The notes beneath the pieces were generated by a model, which saw only the letters and a program-made list of their open reading frames with translations, made no database searches and was not told the DNA's origin. 47,262 nucleotides of DNA, taken from contig JALOAH010000026.1 in the NCBI GenBank assembly GCA_023228865.1, positions 1 to 47,262 of the forward strand, read 5' to 3'. Origin of the DNA: Porticoccaceae bacterium. Its GTDB lineage: Bacteria > Pseudomonadota > Gammaproteobacteria > Pseudomonadales > Porticoccaceae. Positions 23,794 to 32,291 of the stretch are shown here, one piece after another (position 1 is the first letter of the stretch; each line of letters starts with the position of its first letter). Made by a program: the position numbers and the translations under genes.

Positions 23794-26538
23794 TCAGGCA
23801 ACTTCCTGGGCAGGGGGATTGTCTTCATCGTGAATGATCACCATGCCAGAGTCACCATCCAGGGTAATTGTTGCCCCATCGGGAATCAGCTCCAGAGCCC
23901 CCGGAATCTGAACCCCAGGCAAACCGTATTCCCGCGCCAGCAAGGCGCCGTGGGAAATCAATCCACCTGTTTCGAGAACAATACCGGTGATCAGCATGAA
24001 TACAGGCGTCCAGCCCGGATCGGTGGCGTGAACGATGAGAATTTCGCCTTTTTTCACAGTGCCAATCTGGGACAGTTCGCGCACCACCCTTGCCGTTCCA
24101 GTGACTTTACCGGTGCTGGTGGTTTTGCCCGTCAACACGCCGTCACCGTGCACCGCTGCTGCATCCACGTTTGCCGGCAGACCCGCTTGCAGATACTTGG
24201 GAGGATGAACAACTTTGCGATTGATAAGATCGAAATTCTTTTTGCGCGCAGCAATTTTCGCTTTTGACAGCGGCATATTCGCCTTGCCCGCGAGCACATC
24301 GTAGAGCTCTTCCTGGGTAAGAAAATAGCCGTCATGGGCTTCGGCCAGCAGACCGCGCTGTTCACAGCGGCGCATAATCTCTTCATAACCGAGCTTAATG
24401 GCGTAGGTGGACCAGTCCATCACTTCGCGCTCATTATCGCGGAATTCAAGGCTGTTGTGGGCAAAATCGATCAGGAAGCGAAATGCCTGGGACTTCATCA
24501 AACCATTGTCCTGCGCCATCAGGTTCTGATAGACATGCTCAATATTGTCTTCCAGCTTCGCGCGCATCGTCTCTTCCTGAACCAGGGGATCAGGCGTACC
24601 CATTAGGCCTTTAAACAGGGCAACATCAACCGCAGGGTTGTCGGCGCGGCGATCAAATTCAATATCGCGGTCGGGATGGCCGCGGTGGCCGCCCAGGCGC
24701 ATATGCTCGTCGTGGAGTTTTTTGAACGCCGGGCCGTCGACACATTGCTCGACATAATCGAAAAAGCGCGCGTCAGGGTACATTTCCAGCAAGGATGTCA
24801 GCTCGGGCGACTTGTAAATGAGGTCGGCCAACTGCCATACACGGTGGTTTTCAATGGTAGTGATCGTGGGTTTTCTGGTGCCGGTTACCAGCGCCATAAA
24901 CAGATTGGTTCTGTCGCCGTCGTACCAGTTTTCCAGCATCCAGTTAATCCAGCCGAGGGCTTCGCGCATGTACCACAGCAGGCCGTTCCAGGGGGGATCA
25001 TAGGAAGCCACCTCCAGCCTTACCACTTTGGCAATGTATTGCTTGAGGTCATAATCGGAAAAGGTTGCCAACTCCTCTTTTGACAGGGGTTTGGTCTCTT
25101 CCCGGTATTTTGTGTTGTTAATGAAATCGTCACGAATGACGCGCCACCAGTTGAGCCCCATATCCGGACGACTCTTCTCAACGGTCTGGAACATGTTCAT
25201 ATAGCGATCCCAGTCAAAGGGAGCATTGAGCGCTTCCTCGTGCCAGGCCACCGGAATTTTATCGAGCAACGCAGGGCGCAGCTGGGGCGGCACCGCCAGC
25301 TTGATCATTTCCAGATCGGCTTTGCAGTTATGATAAGAAACCCCTTTGTTGTAGATCCACAGCCTGCGGGTTGTGTAATCGAGCTCCGGGTAACCGAAGG
25401 CGCGCACACCAACACTGTGGCACTGGTTGAGACCCCAGCAACGCCAGGAGAACATGAGCGGCGATATGGCGCCAGTCCACATCTCTTCAGGGAAATTGCG
25501 CGACCAGATTTCGTCAAATTCGATGCCGTCGTCGTTGCCCTGCACGCTGCCGGTAATATCCGCATCCCAGGAAAACTCTACACCGGTGACCGGCCGCGCT
25601 TGCAACACGTAAAACTGGCCATTTTGATAGGCCCACTCAATATCTTGTGGAAACTCGCCGTAGGTTTTCTGAATACGACGGCCAAGTGCTGCCAACTCGC
25701 TGAACTGAGCATCAGTCATACAGAAACGTTGTTGATTTTCAGTTTCTACCTGTTGTTCGACAATACCCCGCCCAGTCTCAGCATTGCGCACAATGCGCAC
25801 GGCTTTGGAACCCAGGGTTTTGTTGAGAATTTTCAGATCGCGGTGACGAACAATGATTTCGTCGGGTGTGACAATACCGGATACCACCGCTTCGCCAAGA
25901 CCCCAGCTGGCGTTGATCATGATTTGATCGGTTGCGCTGTTGAGCGGATTGCCGGTAAACATGACGCCAGACACTTCCGATTCAACCATCGTCTGCACCA
26001 CCACGGCAATGGACGAGCTGAAGTGATCAAAGCCCTGGGAATTGCGGTAAAAAGTCGCCCGCGCCGACCACATGGATGCCCAGCAGCGCTTCACGGCGTC
26101 AATGACGTCTTCTTCACCGCGAATATCCAGATAGGTATCGTGAAGACCGGCGAAAGAAGCGCCTTCGAGATCCTCAGAAGTGCCAGATGAACGCACGGCA
26201 ACATAGAGCTTATCGCCCATTTGCTTATAGGCCTGGGCAATACCCTGAGCGACCTGCGTCGGCATGGACGCATCAGTAATCAACTCGCGAATTTTGGCGG
26301 TGCAGGTATCGAGATTGACAGCGTCATCAAAATTGACCGATGCCAGCTCGTTGGAAATCGTTTCCCTGAGGTTCTCCATATGGGTGATATAGGCAGCGGT
26401 ACCAACAACGAATCCGGGAGGAACATCAAACCCCGCCGCAGTCAGCCTACCCAAATTAGCACCTTTGCCGCCTACTTCGGGGAGCTCCGTTCCCAGTGAA
26501 TCTTTGAACCAGATAATATTCGGACTTGTATTATGCAT
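23794..26538 (-). CDS. Rifampin phosphotransferase-like dikinase (PEP-synthase superfamily)
   Basis: A 914-residue enzyme with the layout of the RPH branch. An N-terminal ATP-grasp domain (about 10-325) has GGKGANLGRL, VRSSGTSEDLEGASFAG and QDIEWAYQNGQFYVLQARPV. A long middle domain (about 340-790) presumably binds substrate. A C-terminal swivelling phosphohistidine domain has GGLISHGALLAREYGLPGV, with the catalytic His near 863. True PEP synthase has the His domain in the middle and a PEP-binding barrel at the end; that barrel is missing, so it should phosphorylate something else (ATP to AMP, Pi and phospho-substrate). The ATG at 26538 is chosen because GAGGAG lies six bases upstream; a GTG 24 bases earlier is less likely. 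Nearby TetR and TonB genes with a shared operator suggest a transported organic substrate rather than drug resistance. Confidence 0.85.
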   Translation of the reverse strand: MHNTSPNIIWFKDSLGTELPEVGGKGANLGRLTAAGFDVPPGFVVGTAAYITHMENLRETISNELASVNFDDAVNLDTCTAKIRELITDASMPTQVAQGIAQAYKQMGDKLYVAVRSSGTSEDLEGASFAGLHDTYLDIRGEEDVIDAVKRCWASMWSARATFYRNSQGFDHFSSSIAVVVQTMVESEVSGVMFTGNPLNSATDQIMINASWGLGEAVVSGIVTPDEIIVRHRDLKILNKTLGSKAVRIVRNAETGRGIVEQQVETENQQRFCMTDAQFSELAALGRRIQKTYGEFPQDIEWAYQNGQFYVLQARPVTGVEFSWDADITGSVQGNDDGIEFDEIWSRNFPEEMWTGAISPLMFSWRCWGLNQCHSVGVRAFGYPELDYTTRRLWIYNKGVSYHNCKADLEMIKLAVPPQLRPALLDKIPVAWHEEALNAPFDWDRYMNMFQTVEKSRPDMGLNWWRVIRDDFINNTKYREETKPLSKEELATFSDYDLKQYIAKVVRLEVASYDPPWNGLLWYMREALGWINWMLENWYDGDRTNLFMALVTGTRKPTITTIENHRVWQLADLIYKSPELTSLLEMYPDARFFDYVEQCVDGPAFKKLHDEHMRLGGHRGHPDRDIEFDRRADNPAVDVALFKGLMGTPDPLVQEETMRAKLEDNIEHVYQNLMAQDNGLMKSQAFRFLIDFAHNSLEFRDNEREVMDWSTYAIKLGYEEIMRRCEQRGLLAEAHDGYFLTQEELYDVLAGKANMPLSKAKIAARKKNFDLINRKVVHPPKYLQAGLPANVDAAAVHGDGVLTGKTTSTGKVTGTARVVRELSQIGTVKKGEILIVHATDPGWTPVFMLITGIVLETGGLISHGALLAREYGLPGVQIPGALELIPDGATITLDGDSGMVIIHDEDNPPAQEVA

Positions 26539-26616
26539 TTTATGCTCCTCGGTTGTTTTCACCTGGACAAAGCCAGATGACTGAAATTAACAAGACAAAA
26601 ATAATCTTACTGTTTA

Positions 26617-26646
26617 AGTATAATGAACACTATGTTTATTTTTCAA
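26617..26646 (-). promoter_or_regulatory. Dikinase promoter with palindromic operator in the spacer
   Basis: On the minus strand TTGAAA (26641-26646) and TATACT (26617-26622) are 18 bases apart. The spacer is filled by AATAAACATAGTGTTCATT (26622-26640), an 8-3-8 palindrome with one mismatch. Its arms match the site before the second TonB receptor at 14 of 16 positions. This is the expected position for a TetR repressor. Confidence 0.62.
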
Positions 26647-26715
26647 CCTTTTTACTGTTTTATTTCGAAGACTCCGACGAATGGACGGTTATGCGCCCAG
26701 GTGCTGACCACAAAA

Positions 26716-26845
26716 TTAGGAAAAAACCGAGCCGACAATAGAAAATGCGCCTAACATCTGCCGTAATGACAGCGACTCGCCCAGCACTAATGCAGCGCAA
26801 ACAATAGCAATGGCCGGAGCGGCATAGACAATTGAATCTGAACGG
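26716..26845 (-). pseudogene. C-terminal remnant of an EamA/DMT-family transporter
   Basis: Reading the minus strand, a frame ending at TAA (26716-26718) translates as VYAAPAIAIVCAALVLGES, continuing LSLRQMLGAFSIVGSVFS. This is the last helix-loop-helix of EamA-family permeases (Y..P..A......GE......GA..I..G). Upstream the frame hits a stop without a start codon and the rest of the gene is absent. It sits in the 416-base gap between the dikinase start and the second TonB receptor; the rest of that gap holds the dikinase promoter and the receptor's terminator. Confidence 0.65.
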
Positions 26846-26897
26846 CAACTATCCTTCGCGATGGATAGACAACCTTGCTCAGGGAACTGCTGTTAAA

Positions 26898-26930
26898 CAA
26901 AAAACCCGACCACCGGCAGCGGTGATCGGG
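26898..26930 (-). terminator. Rho-independent terminator of the second TonB receptor gene
   Basis: On the minus strand CCCGATCACCG pairs with CGGTGGTCGGG (one G-T/mismatch position) and is followed by TTTTTTG. It starts about 25 bases past the receptor's stop codon. Confidence 0.85.
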
Positions 26931-26954
26931 TCGACACAAAGGCTAAAAAACCGT

Positions 26955-29297
26955 TTAGAACTGATAGGATGCAGCAATGCCATAGGTTCTCGGCATTGAG
27001 CTCAAGCGGTAGAAGCTATCCAGGGACTGGGTGGCATTATTCCAGTAGTACTCATCAAAAATATTGCGACCCCAGATCCAGGTTTTCCAGGTGCCGTCCA
27101 CGCTTTCAATACCAAACCTGGCATCAACCGTGGTGTAGGAATCGACATCAAAGGTGTTGGGATCGGCATTGACGCCCGGGCGAAACGGTGAAATTGGCGA
27201 TGCCGCCAGCACAGCGGGATCGTTGAAAAGCCCGGTGGTTTCATCCTGATGAAGAACGCTGAATCCGGCAAAACCTATGACTGCATCAGTAATCTCCCGC
27301 TCATAGTTGACATTGGCGGTGATATGCAGCTCTGGCGTATGGGGAAAGGACAGCCCGTTATAATCAATTCCGTTGGCCAGCGGGTCGTAGTTTAAAAACT
27401 CGTCCGTGACTTCAGTTTCTGTATAGGAGGCATTTAATGACAGGGTCAGCCCCTCCACAGGCACCAGATCCATGCCAATCTCGGCGCCATAAACTTCCGA
27501 CTCCGGAATATTGACCAGGGCTTCAAGGGGGCCAAAGACGAAGTCAAGTATGCGGCCGCGCAGCTGCTTGTCTTCGTAATCGTAGTAGAAGGCCGCGCCG
27601 TTGAGGCGCATTCTGTCATCGAGCAGTGTACTTTTGAAACCCACCTCGTAGGCCAGCACCGACTCCTGGGTAACAGGCTCAATCTGGGCGGAGGTGGACG
27701 AATTGACGGCGGGAATACTGCCCGACTTGTAACCTTTACTGACGTTGGCGTAGCTCAGTAAATTTTCATTGACCTGCCAGTCGAGACCGAGACGCCAGCT
27801 AACATTGTCTTCGTCAAGCTCCCTGTGAACAAGGCCGGCAACACCATTGGTACCCGTGGTACAGCCGCCGGGCTGAATATTGTTAACAACGCCGAAAACC
27901 GCCTGCCACAGCCCATCAAAGGCCGCCGCCATGGTGCCATCACCAGTATCGCCGGTACAGCCGGCGTAGGTGCGCTCATCCTCTGTATAACGGGCACCGA
28001 TATTCAGGGTGAGTGCATCGGTAAAACTCCAGGCAACGTTACCGAAAACGGCGCGGGTTTCCATGTCCTGATCAGCACTGGAGAAGGCTTCGGCAATACC
28101 CAGGGCGCCATTAACCGAATTGTTGGCGAAATAATAATAGGTGTCATCGACGGTTTCGTCCTCGGTGTAGTTCACACCCAATATCCATTTGAGATCACCG
28201 TGATCCCCGGTCAAGCGCAATTCCTGGCTCAGGGACTCGATGCTGCCGATATTGGTCAAGCTGAAGTTTTGCAAATTGGCGCCATCGGTATCCTGATTAA
28301 AATCCTGCTCGTAGTCCGAATATGCCGTGATGGAGGTCAGGGTAATGGCATCAGAGAGGCTGTAATCGATCCGCAGGGAAGGCTGGAAAAACTGATCATC
28401 GCGCTCCAGAGGCCTGACTGGATTCGCATCCCAGTCTGCGGACTCGGCATTATTGGCGGCGCGGGGATAGGCGTCATAGGCGGCAACAGCGGTGGGGTCG
28501 ATGGAATGGTGGGTTTCCAACAATTGTGCCGCCTGAGTATCGGATTTGTCGACCCAGCCCTGCAGTGTCAACACTACCCCCAGATTTTCAGTAGGCGTCC
28601 AGTCGGCAATCAATCTGCCCGAGAATACATCCTGCTCACCCAGCTCGTCGTCGCGGGTAATACTTTTTTGCCAGCCTTCATCGGACTGAATAGACATACC
28701 ACTGGCGCGAATCCGGAAGGTGTCGGAAAGGGCACCACTGATATAGCCCTGGGTTTCAAAGGTGTTAAATTTGCCGTAACTGGCCTCGATACCGGCTTCA
28801 AACTCATCGGAAGGCTTCTGGGAAATGAAGTTAATGGCGCCGCCGGTGGAGTTTTGACCGAAGAGAATACCCTGTGGCCCCTTAAGAACTTCGACCTGTG
28901 CCAGATCGAACGCAGCAAAGCGTGTCATTACCGGATAGGCCATTGGAATTTCATCCAGGTAAGTAGACACCGTAGGTGCAGACGCCAGGGAGTTATCATC
29001 AAACCCTATACCGCGAAGAGCATAGGTCGGCGTTCCTCTGGGTGTTTTTGTATACACAAAACCGGGAACAACTTTACCGAGATCACTGGTAGTGACAACG
29101 CCGCTTGCTTTGAGACTGTCTCCGGACAGAGCCGTAATGGACATACCCACATCCTGGGCGCTCTCCGAACGCTTTTGGGCGGTTACAACAATTTCCTCAA
29201 GGGCAAATGAAGACGCTGCCAGCACGTCTACTGCAACTAACGATGCCAGACCAGCGACTACGGCTCCGCAAAGAGCCTGTTTTTTAACGTTTATCAT
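26955..29297 (-). CDS. TonB-dependent outer membrane receptor (second copy)
   Basis: A 780-residue receptor paralogous to the one at 1031-3373. A signal peptide ends near residue 28, followed by ALEEIVVTAQKRSES, a plug domain with LKGPQGILFGQNSTGGAINF, and a barrel ending in SYQF with a terminal aromatic. The ATG at 29297 is chosen because GGGGA lies nine bases upstream; an ATG 18 bases earlier lies before that site. It has its own promoter with an operator-like spacer shared with the dikinase promoter, so it probably imports the substrate on which that enzyme acts. The similarity to the first receptor suggests related ligands. Confidence 0.93.
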   Translation of the reverse strand: MINVKKQALCGAVVAGLASLVAVDVLAASSFALEEIVVTAQKRSESAQDVGMSITALSGDSLKASGVVTTSDLGKVVPGFVYTKTPRGTPTYALRGIGFDDNSLASAPTVSTYLDEIPMAYPVMTRFAAFDLAQVEVLKGPQGILFGQNSTGGAINFISQKPSDEFEAGIEASYGKFNTFETQGYISGALSDTFRIRASGMSIQSDEGWQKSITRDDELGEQDVFSGRLIADWTPTENLGVVLTLQGWVDKSDTQAAQLLETHHSIDPTAVAAYDAYPRAANNAESADWDANPVRPLERDDQFFQPSLRIDYSLSDAITLTSITAYSDYEQDFNQDTDGANLQNFSLTNIGSIESLSQELRLTGDHGDLKWILGVNYTEDETVDDTYYYFANNSVNGALGIAEAFSSADQDMETRAVFGNVAWSFTDALTLNIGARYTEDERTYAGCTGDTGDGTMAAAFDGLWQAVFGVVNNIQPGGCTTGTNGVAGLVHRELDEDNVSWRLGLDWQVNENLLSYANVSKGYKSGSIPAVNSSTSAQIEPVTQESVLAYEVGFKSTLLDDRMRLNGAAFYYDYEDKQLRGRILDFVFGPLEALVNIPESEVYGAEIGMDLVPVEGLTLSLNASYTETEVTDEFLNYDPLANGIDYNGLSFPHTPELHITANVNYEREITDAVIGFAGFSVLHQDETTGLFNDPAVLAASPISPFRPGVNADPNTFDVDSYTTVDARFGIESVDGTWKTWIWGRNIFDEYYWNNATQSLDSFYRLSSMPRTYGIAASYQF

Positions 29298-29443
29298 ATG
29301 CTGAATTCCCCACATTATTGGTTATGAGCTTCGATTGAGAGCTTTCTCCGCCAGTCTGATAGACCTGACAAACGCAGATGCGCTGCCCCCTGACCGACAC
29401 TGCTAGTAATTGTCTTACCGGGCATAACAGAGAATGCTGCCTG

Positions 29444-29471
29444 ATTATACACGTTGTTCATTTTGTGTAAA
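29444..29471 (-). promoter_or_regulatory. Promoter of the second TonB receptor gene with operator-like spacer
   Basis: On the minus strand TTTACA (29466-29471) and TATAAT (29444-29449) are 16 bases apart. The spacer and -10 region contain AATGAACAACGTGTATAAT (29444-29462), matching the dikinase operator arms at 14 of 16 positions. The leader to the start codon is about 140 bases and shows nothing else. Confidence 0.62.
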
Positions 29472-29516
29472 CTATTTGGCTATATTTAATAATCTATGAG
29501 TTTTATGGAATTCCCT

Positions 29517-29760
29517 TCAAGCCCATTGCTGGCCAATGCGCCTGGACGGCGTCGGTAACGGTAGCGGTGAGAAAATATTGAGTGCAGTGGCGACGCGAGC
29601 AAATAGAGCCTGACCGGGTCTGGGGCTGAGCAGAAAGCGAATGGGATGACTTGCGCAGGATCAGCGCGCCGATGTTCAGAAGGTGCCGACGGATGCTGCG
29701 GAGTTGGCCGTTGGCAAGCCCGGCGCTCTGCGGGGCAAAGTCCTCAAGCGCCGACAACTC
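29517..29760 (-). pseudogene. Frameshifted C-terminal remnant of an IS1380-like transposase
   Basis: On the minus strand, a first frame reads APQSAGLANGQLRSIRRHLL, then NIGALILR, resembling the conserved TIRLKLLKIGA region near the end of IS1380 transposases. A second frame continues IRFLLSPRPGQALFARVATA up to a TGA at 29517-29519. The shift is near 29655. No start, DDE domain or terminal repeats remain. It lies in the 530-base stretch between the second TonB receptor and pyrD. Confidence 0.5.
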
Positions 29761-29827
29761 ACCTCAGCATTCGTAGCACTATTATTGATAAGACTGTTTG
29801 CGGCCAGGCTTAAGGTTGTGGCGGGAT

Positions 29828-30835
29828 TCAAAGCCCGTCGACAATATCTCGAATCAACTGCGGACCTTTATAGATGAAACCTGTATAAATCTGTAACAGT
29901 GTGGCCCCGGCCTCAATTTTTTCCCGCGCTGTAGAAGCGCTGTCGATACCGCCGACACCGATGATGGGCAAGCGGTTTTCCAGGGCATCAGCGAGCGCCC
30001 CTATAACCTGGGTGGATTTTTCCCGCACCGGAGCACCGCTGAGGCCACCGGCTTCATCACCGTACCTAAGACCTTCAACACCTTGCCGCCCCAGGGTGGT
30101 ATTGGTGGCGATAACCCCATCGATTCCGGCAGACACCAGGGTTTTCGCCGTTTCGCGAATTTCATCGTCACTCATATCGGGGGCAATTTTTACCGCCAGG
30201 GGCACATATCTGCCGGTGGCGTCCGCCAGTTGCTGCTGCCGGGTTTTGACAGGGTTCAGCAGTGATTTAAGACTGTCGCCAAACTGTAGTGTCCTCAGTC
30301 CCGGCGTATTGGGGGATGAGATGTTGATGGTGATGTAATCGGCGTGGTCGTAGGCTTTTTCTAGGCCGAGCAGATAGTCGTCAAGCGCTTGCTCCACCGG
30401 CGTGTCGACATTCTTGCCAATATTGATACCGAGCACGCCTTGATAGCGGCGGCGCGCGACGTTGGCGACCAGGTGGTCTATGCCCAGATTGTTAAAACCC
30501 ATGCGATTGATAATAGCCTCTGCCTCCGGGAGACGAAACATTCGCGGCTTGGCATTACCGGGTTGCGGCCTGGGAGTCACTGTGCCCACTTCGACAAAGC
30601 CAAAACCGAGAGCGCCGAGGGCATTGAAACAGTCGCCATTTTTATCAAGCCCTGCCGCCAGTCCTACAGGGTTGGCAAAACTGAGCCCCATAACCTCCAC
30701 GGGTTTATCAGGCACTTGGGCGGCAAACAGCTTCATCAAGCCGAGGCGCTCGCTTGCGCCAAGCATATCCAAACTGAGTTCATGGGCGGTTTCGGCGGGA
30801 AAACAGAACAGCAGATTGCGCAGCGAAGAGTACAT
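29828..30835 (-). CDS. pyrD: Dihydroorotate dehydrogenase, quinone-dependent (class 2)
   Basis: It oxidises dihydroorotate to orotate in pyrimidine synthesis, passing electrons to quinone at the inner membrane face. The 335-residue protein begins with the class 2 amphipathic helices ([20 protein letters not shown]), then [15 protein letters not shown] (FMN binding). [11 protein letters not shown] holds the catalytic serine. [19 protein letters not shown] near the end is the FMN phosphate site. It is a single gene without partners. Confidence 0.97.
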   Translation of the reverse strand: MYSSLRNLLFCFPAETAHELSLDMLGASERLGLMKLFAAQVPDKPVEVMGLSFANPVGLAAGLDKNGDCFNALGALGFGFVEVGTVTPRPQPGNAKPRMFRLPEAEAIINRMGFNNLGIDHLVANVARRRYQGVLGINIGKNVDTPVEQALDDYLLGLEKAYDHADYITINISSPNTPGLRTLQFGDSLKSLLNPVKTRQQQLADATGRYVPLAVKIAPDMSDDEIRETAKTLVSAGIDGVIATNTTLGRQGVEGLRYGDEAGGLSGAPVREKSTQVIGALADALENRLPIIGVGGIDSASTAREKIEAGATLLQIYTGFIYKGPQLIRDIVDGL

Positions 30836-30957
30836 GGGGTATCAATATCCATCGAGATGAGGGCTGGGAGCCTGGCGAACCCGAGGCGGATCTACTGGAA
30901 AAAAGCCTTGAGTTCGACAGGTTTTAATCGTTCTTCCATTTGATTTTGTCTTCTGGA

Positions 30958-31031
30958 GCGCCATCGCCAGCAGGGCTGGCTCCTACCGAAAAAATTATGA
31001 GCTTGTAGGAGCCAGCCCTGTTGGCGATGCC
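30958..31031. repeat. REP-like palindromic repeat
   Basis: CATCGCCAGCAGGGCTGGCTCCTAC on one arm (about 30962-30986) and its near-exact complement (31005-31030; one mismatch) on the other form a 25-bp hairpin. It resembles the GTAGGAGCCAGC-type REP units scattered in intergenic regions of pseudomonad-like gammaproteobacteria. It lies in the 470-base gap between divergent pyrD and moxR; the rest of the gap (31032-31305) shows no gene I can support and must hold the promoter of the Bat operon. Confidence 0.65.
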
Positions 31032-31305
31032 TGAAGATTGTGCAAGGCTGACAATATCAAGTTGAAGCAACACTAGAATACTGAAAACCCTTTCCATAGT
31101 CACCATTGAACCCGGTTATGTTAGCCTAAAGGCTGCACTGCCCTTTTAATTTTCGTCATCGCCTCCATGTTAGAGAAACAAAGCGTCGTGGATATAGTGG
31201 TTATTTCCGTGGTCATAACCATCCCAAGAGTTCAACTCGCAGTGACTTCGCAGCGCTTACAACGGAAAACTGCACCACAACAGGCCAAAGGACACAGTCA
31301 GCAAT

Positions 31306-32265
31306 ATGCAGGAACAACAAGGGTTTATTGAGTTACACCAATATCTTGACAGCCATATTATCGGCCAGAGCCATCTCACCCAGCGGCTGTTGATCGCTTT
31401 GCTGGTGGGAGGCCATCTCCTCGTGGAAGGTGCGCCCGGGCTTGCAAAGACCAAGGCCATCAAAACCCTGGCGGCCGCTATCGAGGGGGATTTTCATCGC
31501 ATCCAGTTCACTCCCGATCTGCTTCCCGCGGACATTACCGGCAGTGATATGTATCGCCCCCAGGACAGTTCTTTTGTGTTTCAGCGCGGCCCCATTTTCC
31601 ACAATCTGCTGCTGGCGGACGAAATCAATCGGGCGCCCGCCAAAGTCCAGTCGGCACTGCTGGAAGCCATGGCGGAGCAACAGGTCAGTATCGGCTCATC
31701 GTCCTACCCCCTTCCCGATCTCTTTATGGTGATGGCAACCCAAAACCCCATCGAGCAGGAGGGCACCTATCCCCTGCCGGAAGCCCAGCTCGACCGCTTT
31801 TTAATGCATGTGCTTGTCGACTATCCCGGCGGTGAAAGCGAAAAACGCATTTTGCGCCTGTCCAGGGAAGAGTCCTTTGACACCACACCACCGCCGCCAC
31901 TGGTGCTGAGCCAGGCGGACATTTTCAGCGCCCGCAAAAAAATCATGCAGCTGCATATGGCCGATGATGTCGAGGAGTATCTGGTGCAGCTGGTACTGGC
32001 AACCCGCGACCCCGCAGCCTACGACAACAATTTGCCCCAGTGGCTGGAGTTTGGCGCCAGCCCCCGCGCCACCCTGGCTCTTGATCGCTGCAGCCGCGCC
32101 CACGCCTGGCTGGCTGGTCGCGACTTTGTCACCCCAGACGACATTCGCGCTGTCAGCCACGATGTTCTTCGCCACCGCATTATTCTCAGTTTTGAAGCTG
32201 AAGCCAGTGGCGTAACGCCAAACGCAGTCATCGACAGCCTGCTCAACGCCGTGGCTTCCGCCTGA
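31306..32265 (+). CDS. MoxR-type AAA+ ATPase
   Basis: A 319-residue AAA+ chaperone-like ATPase with Walker A GAPGLAKTK (42-50), Walker B LLLADE (101-106), sensor 1 in MATQNPIEQEGTYPLPEAQ and the C-terminal lid domain. MoxR proteins usually work with von Willebrand factor A proteins in maturation or stress resistance of membrane complexes. AAGGA precedes the ATG. It is first of a six-gene run with overlapping or nearly overlapping genes (DUF58, DUF4381, BatA, BatBC, BatD). Confidence 0.95.
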   Translation: MQEQQGFIELHQYLDSHIIGQSHLTQRLLIALLVGGHLLVEGAPGLAKTKAIKTLAAAIEGDFHRIQFTPDLLPADITGSDMYRPQDSSFVFQRGPIFHNLLLADEINRAPAKVQSALLEAMAEQQVSIGSSSYPLPDLFMVMATQNPIEQEGTYPLPEAQLDRFLMHVLVDYPGGESEKRILRLSREESFDTTPPPPLVLSQADIFSARKKIMQLHMADDVEEYLVQLVLATRDPAAYDNNLPQWLEFGASPRATLALDRCSRAHAWLAGRDFVTPDDIRAVSHDVLRHRIILSFEAEASGVTPNAVIDSLLNAVASA

Positions 32266-32291
32266 TCCCAGGATTGCCATCGAACCGCCAC

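Noticed and set aside
27825..29210. 461-codon open frame on the plus strand
   Set aside because: Antisense to the second TonB receptor; arises from codon bias of that gene.
30924..31106. 60-codon frame over the REP-like repeat
   Set aside because: The frame translates the palindromic repeat itself; no coding signal.
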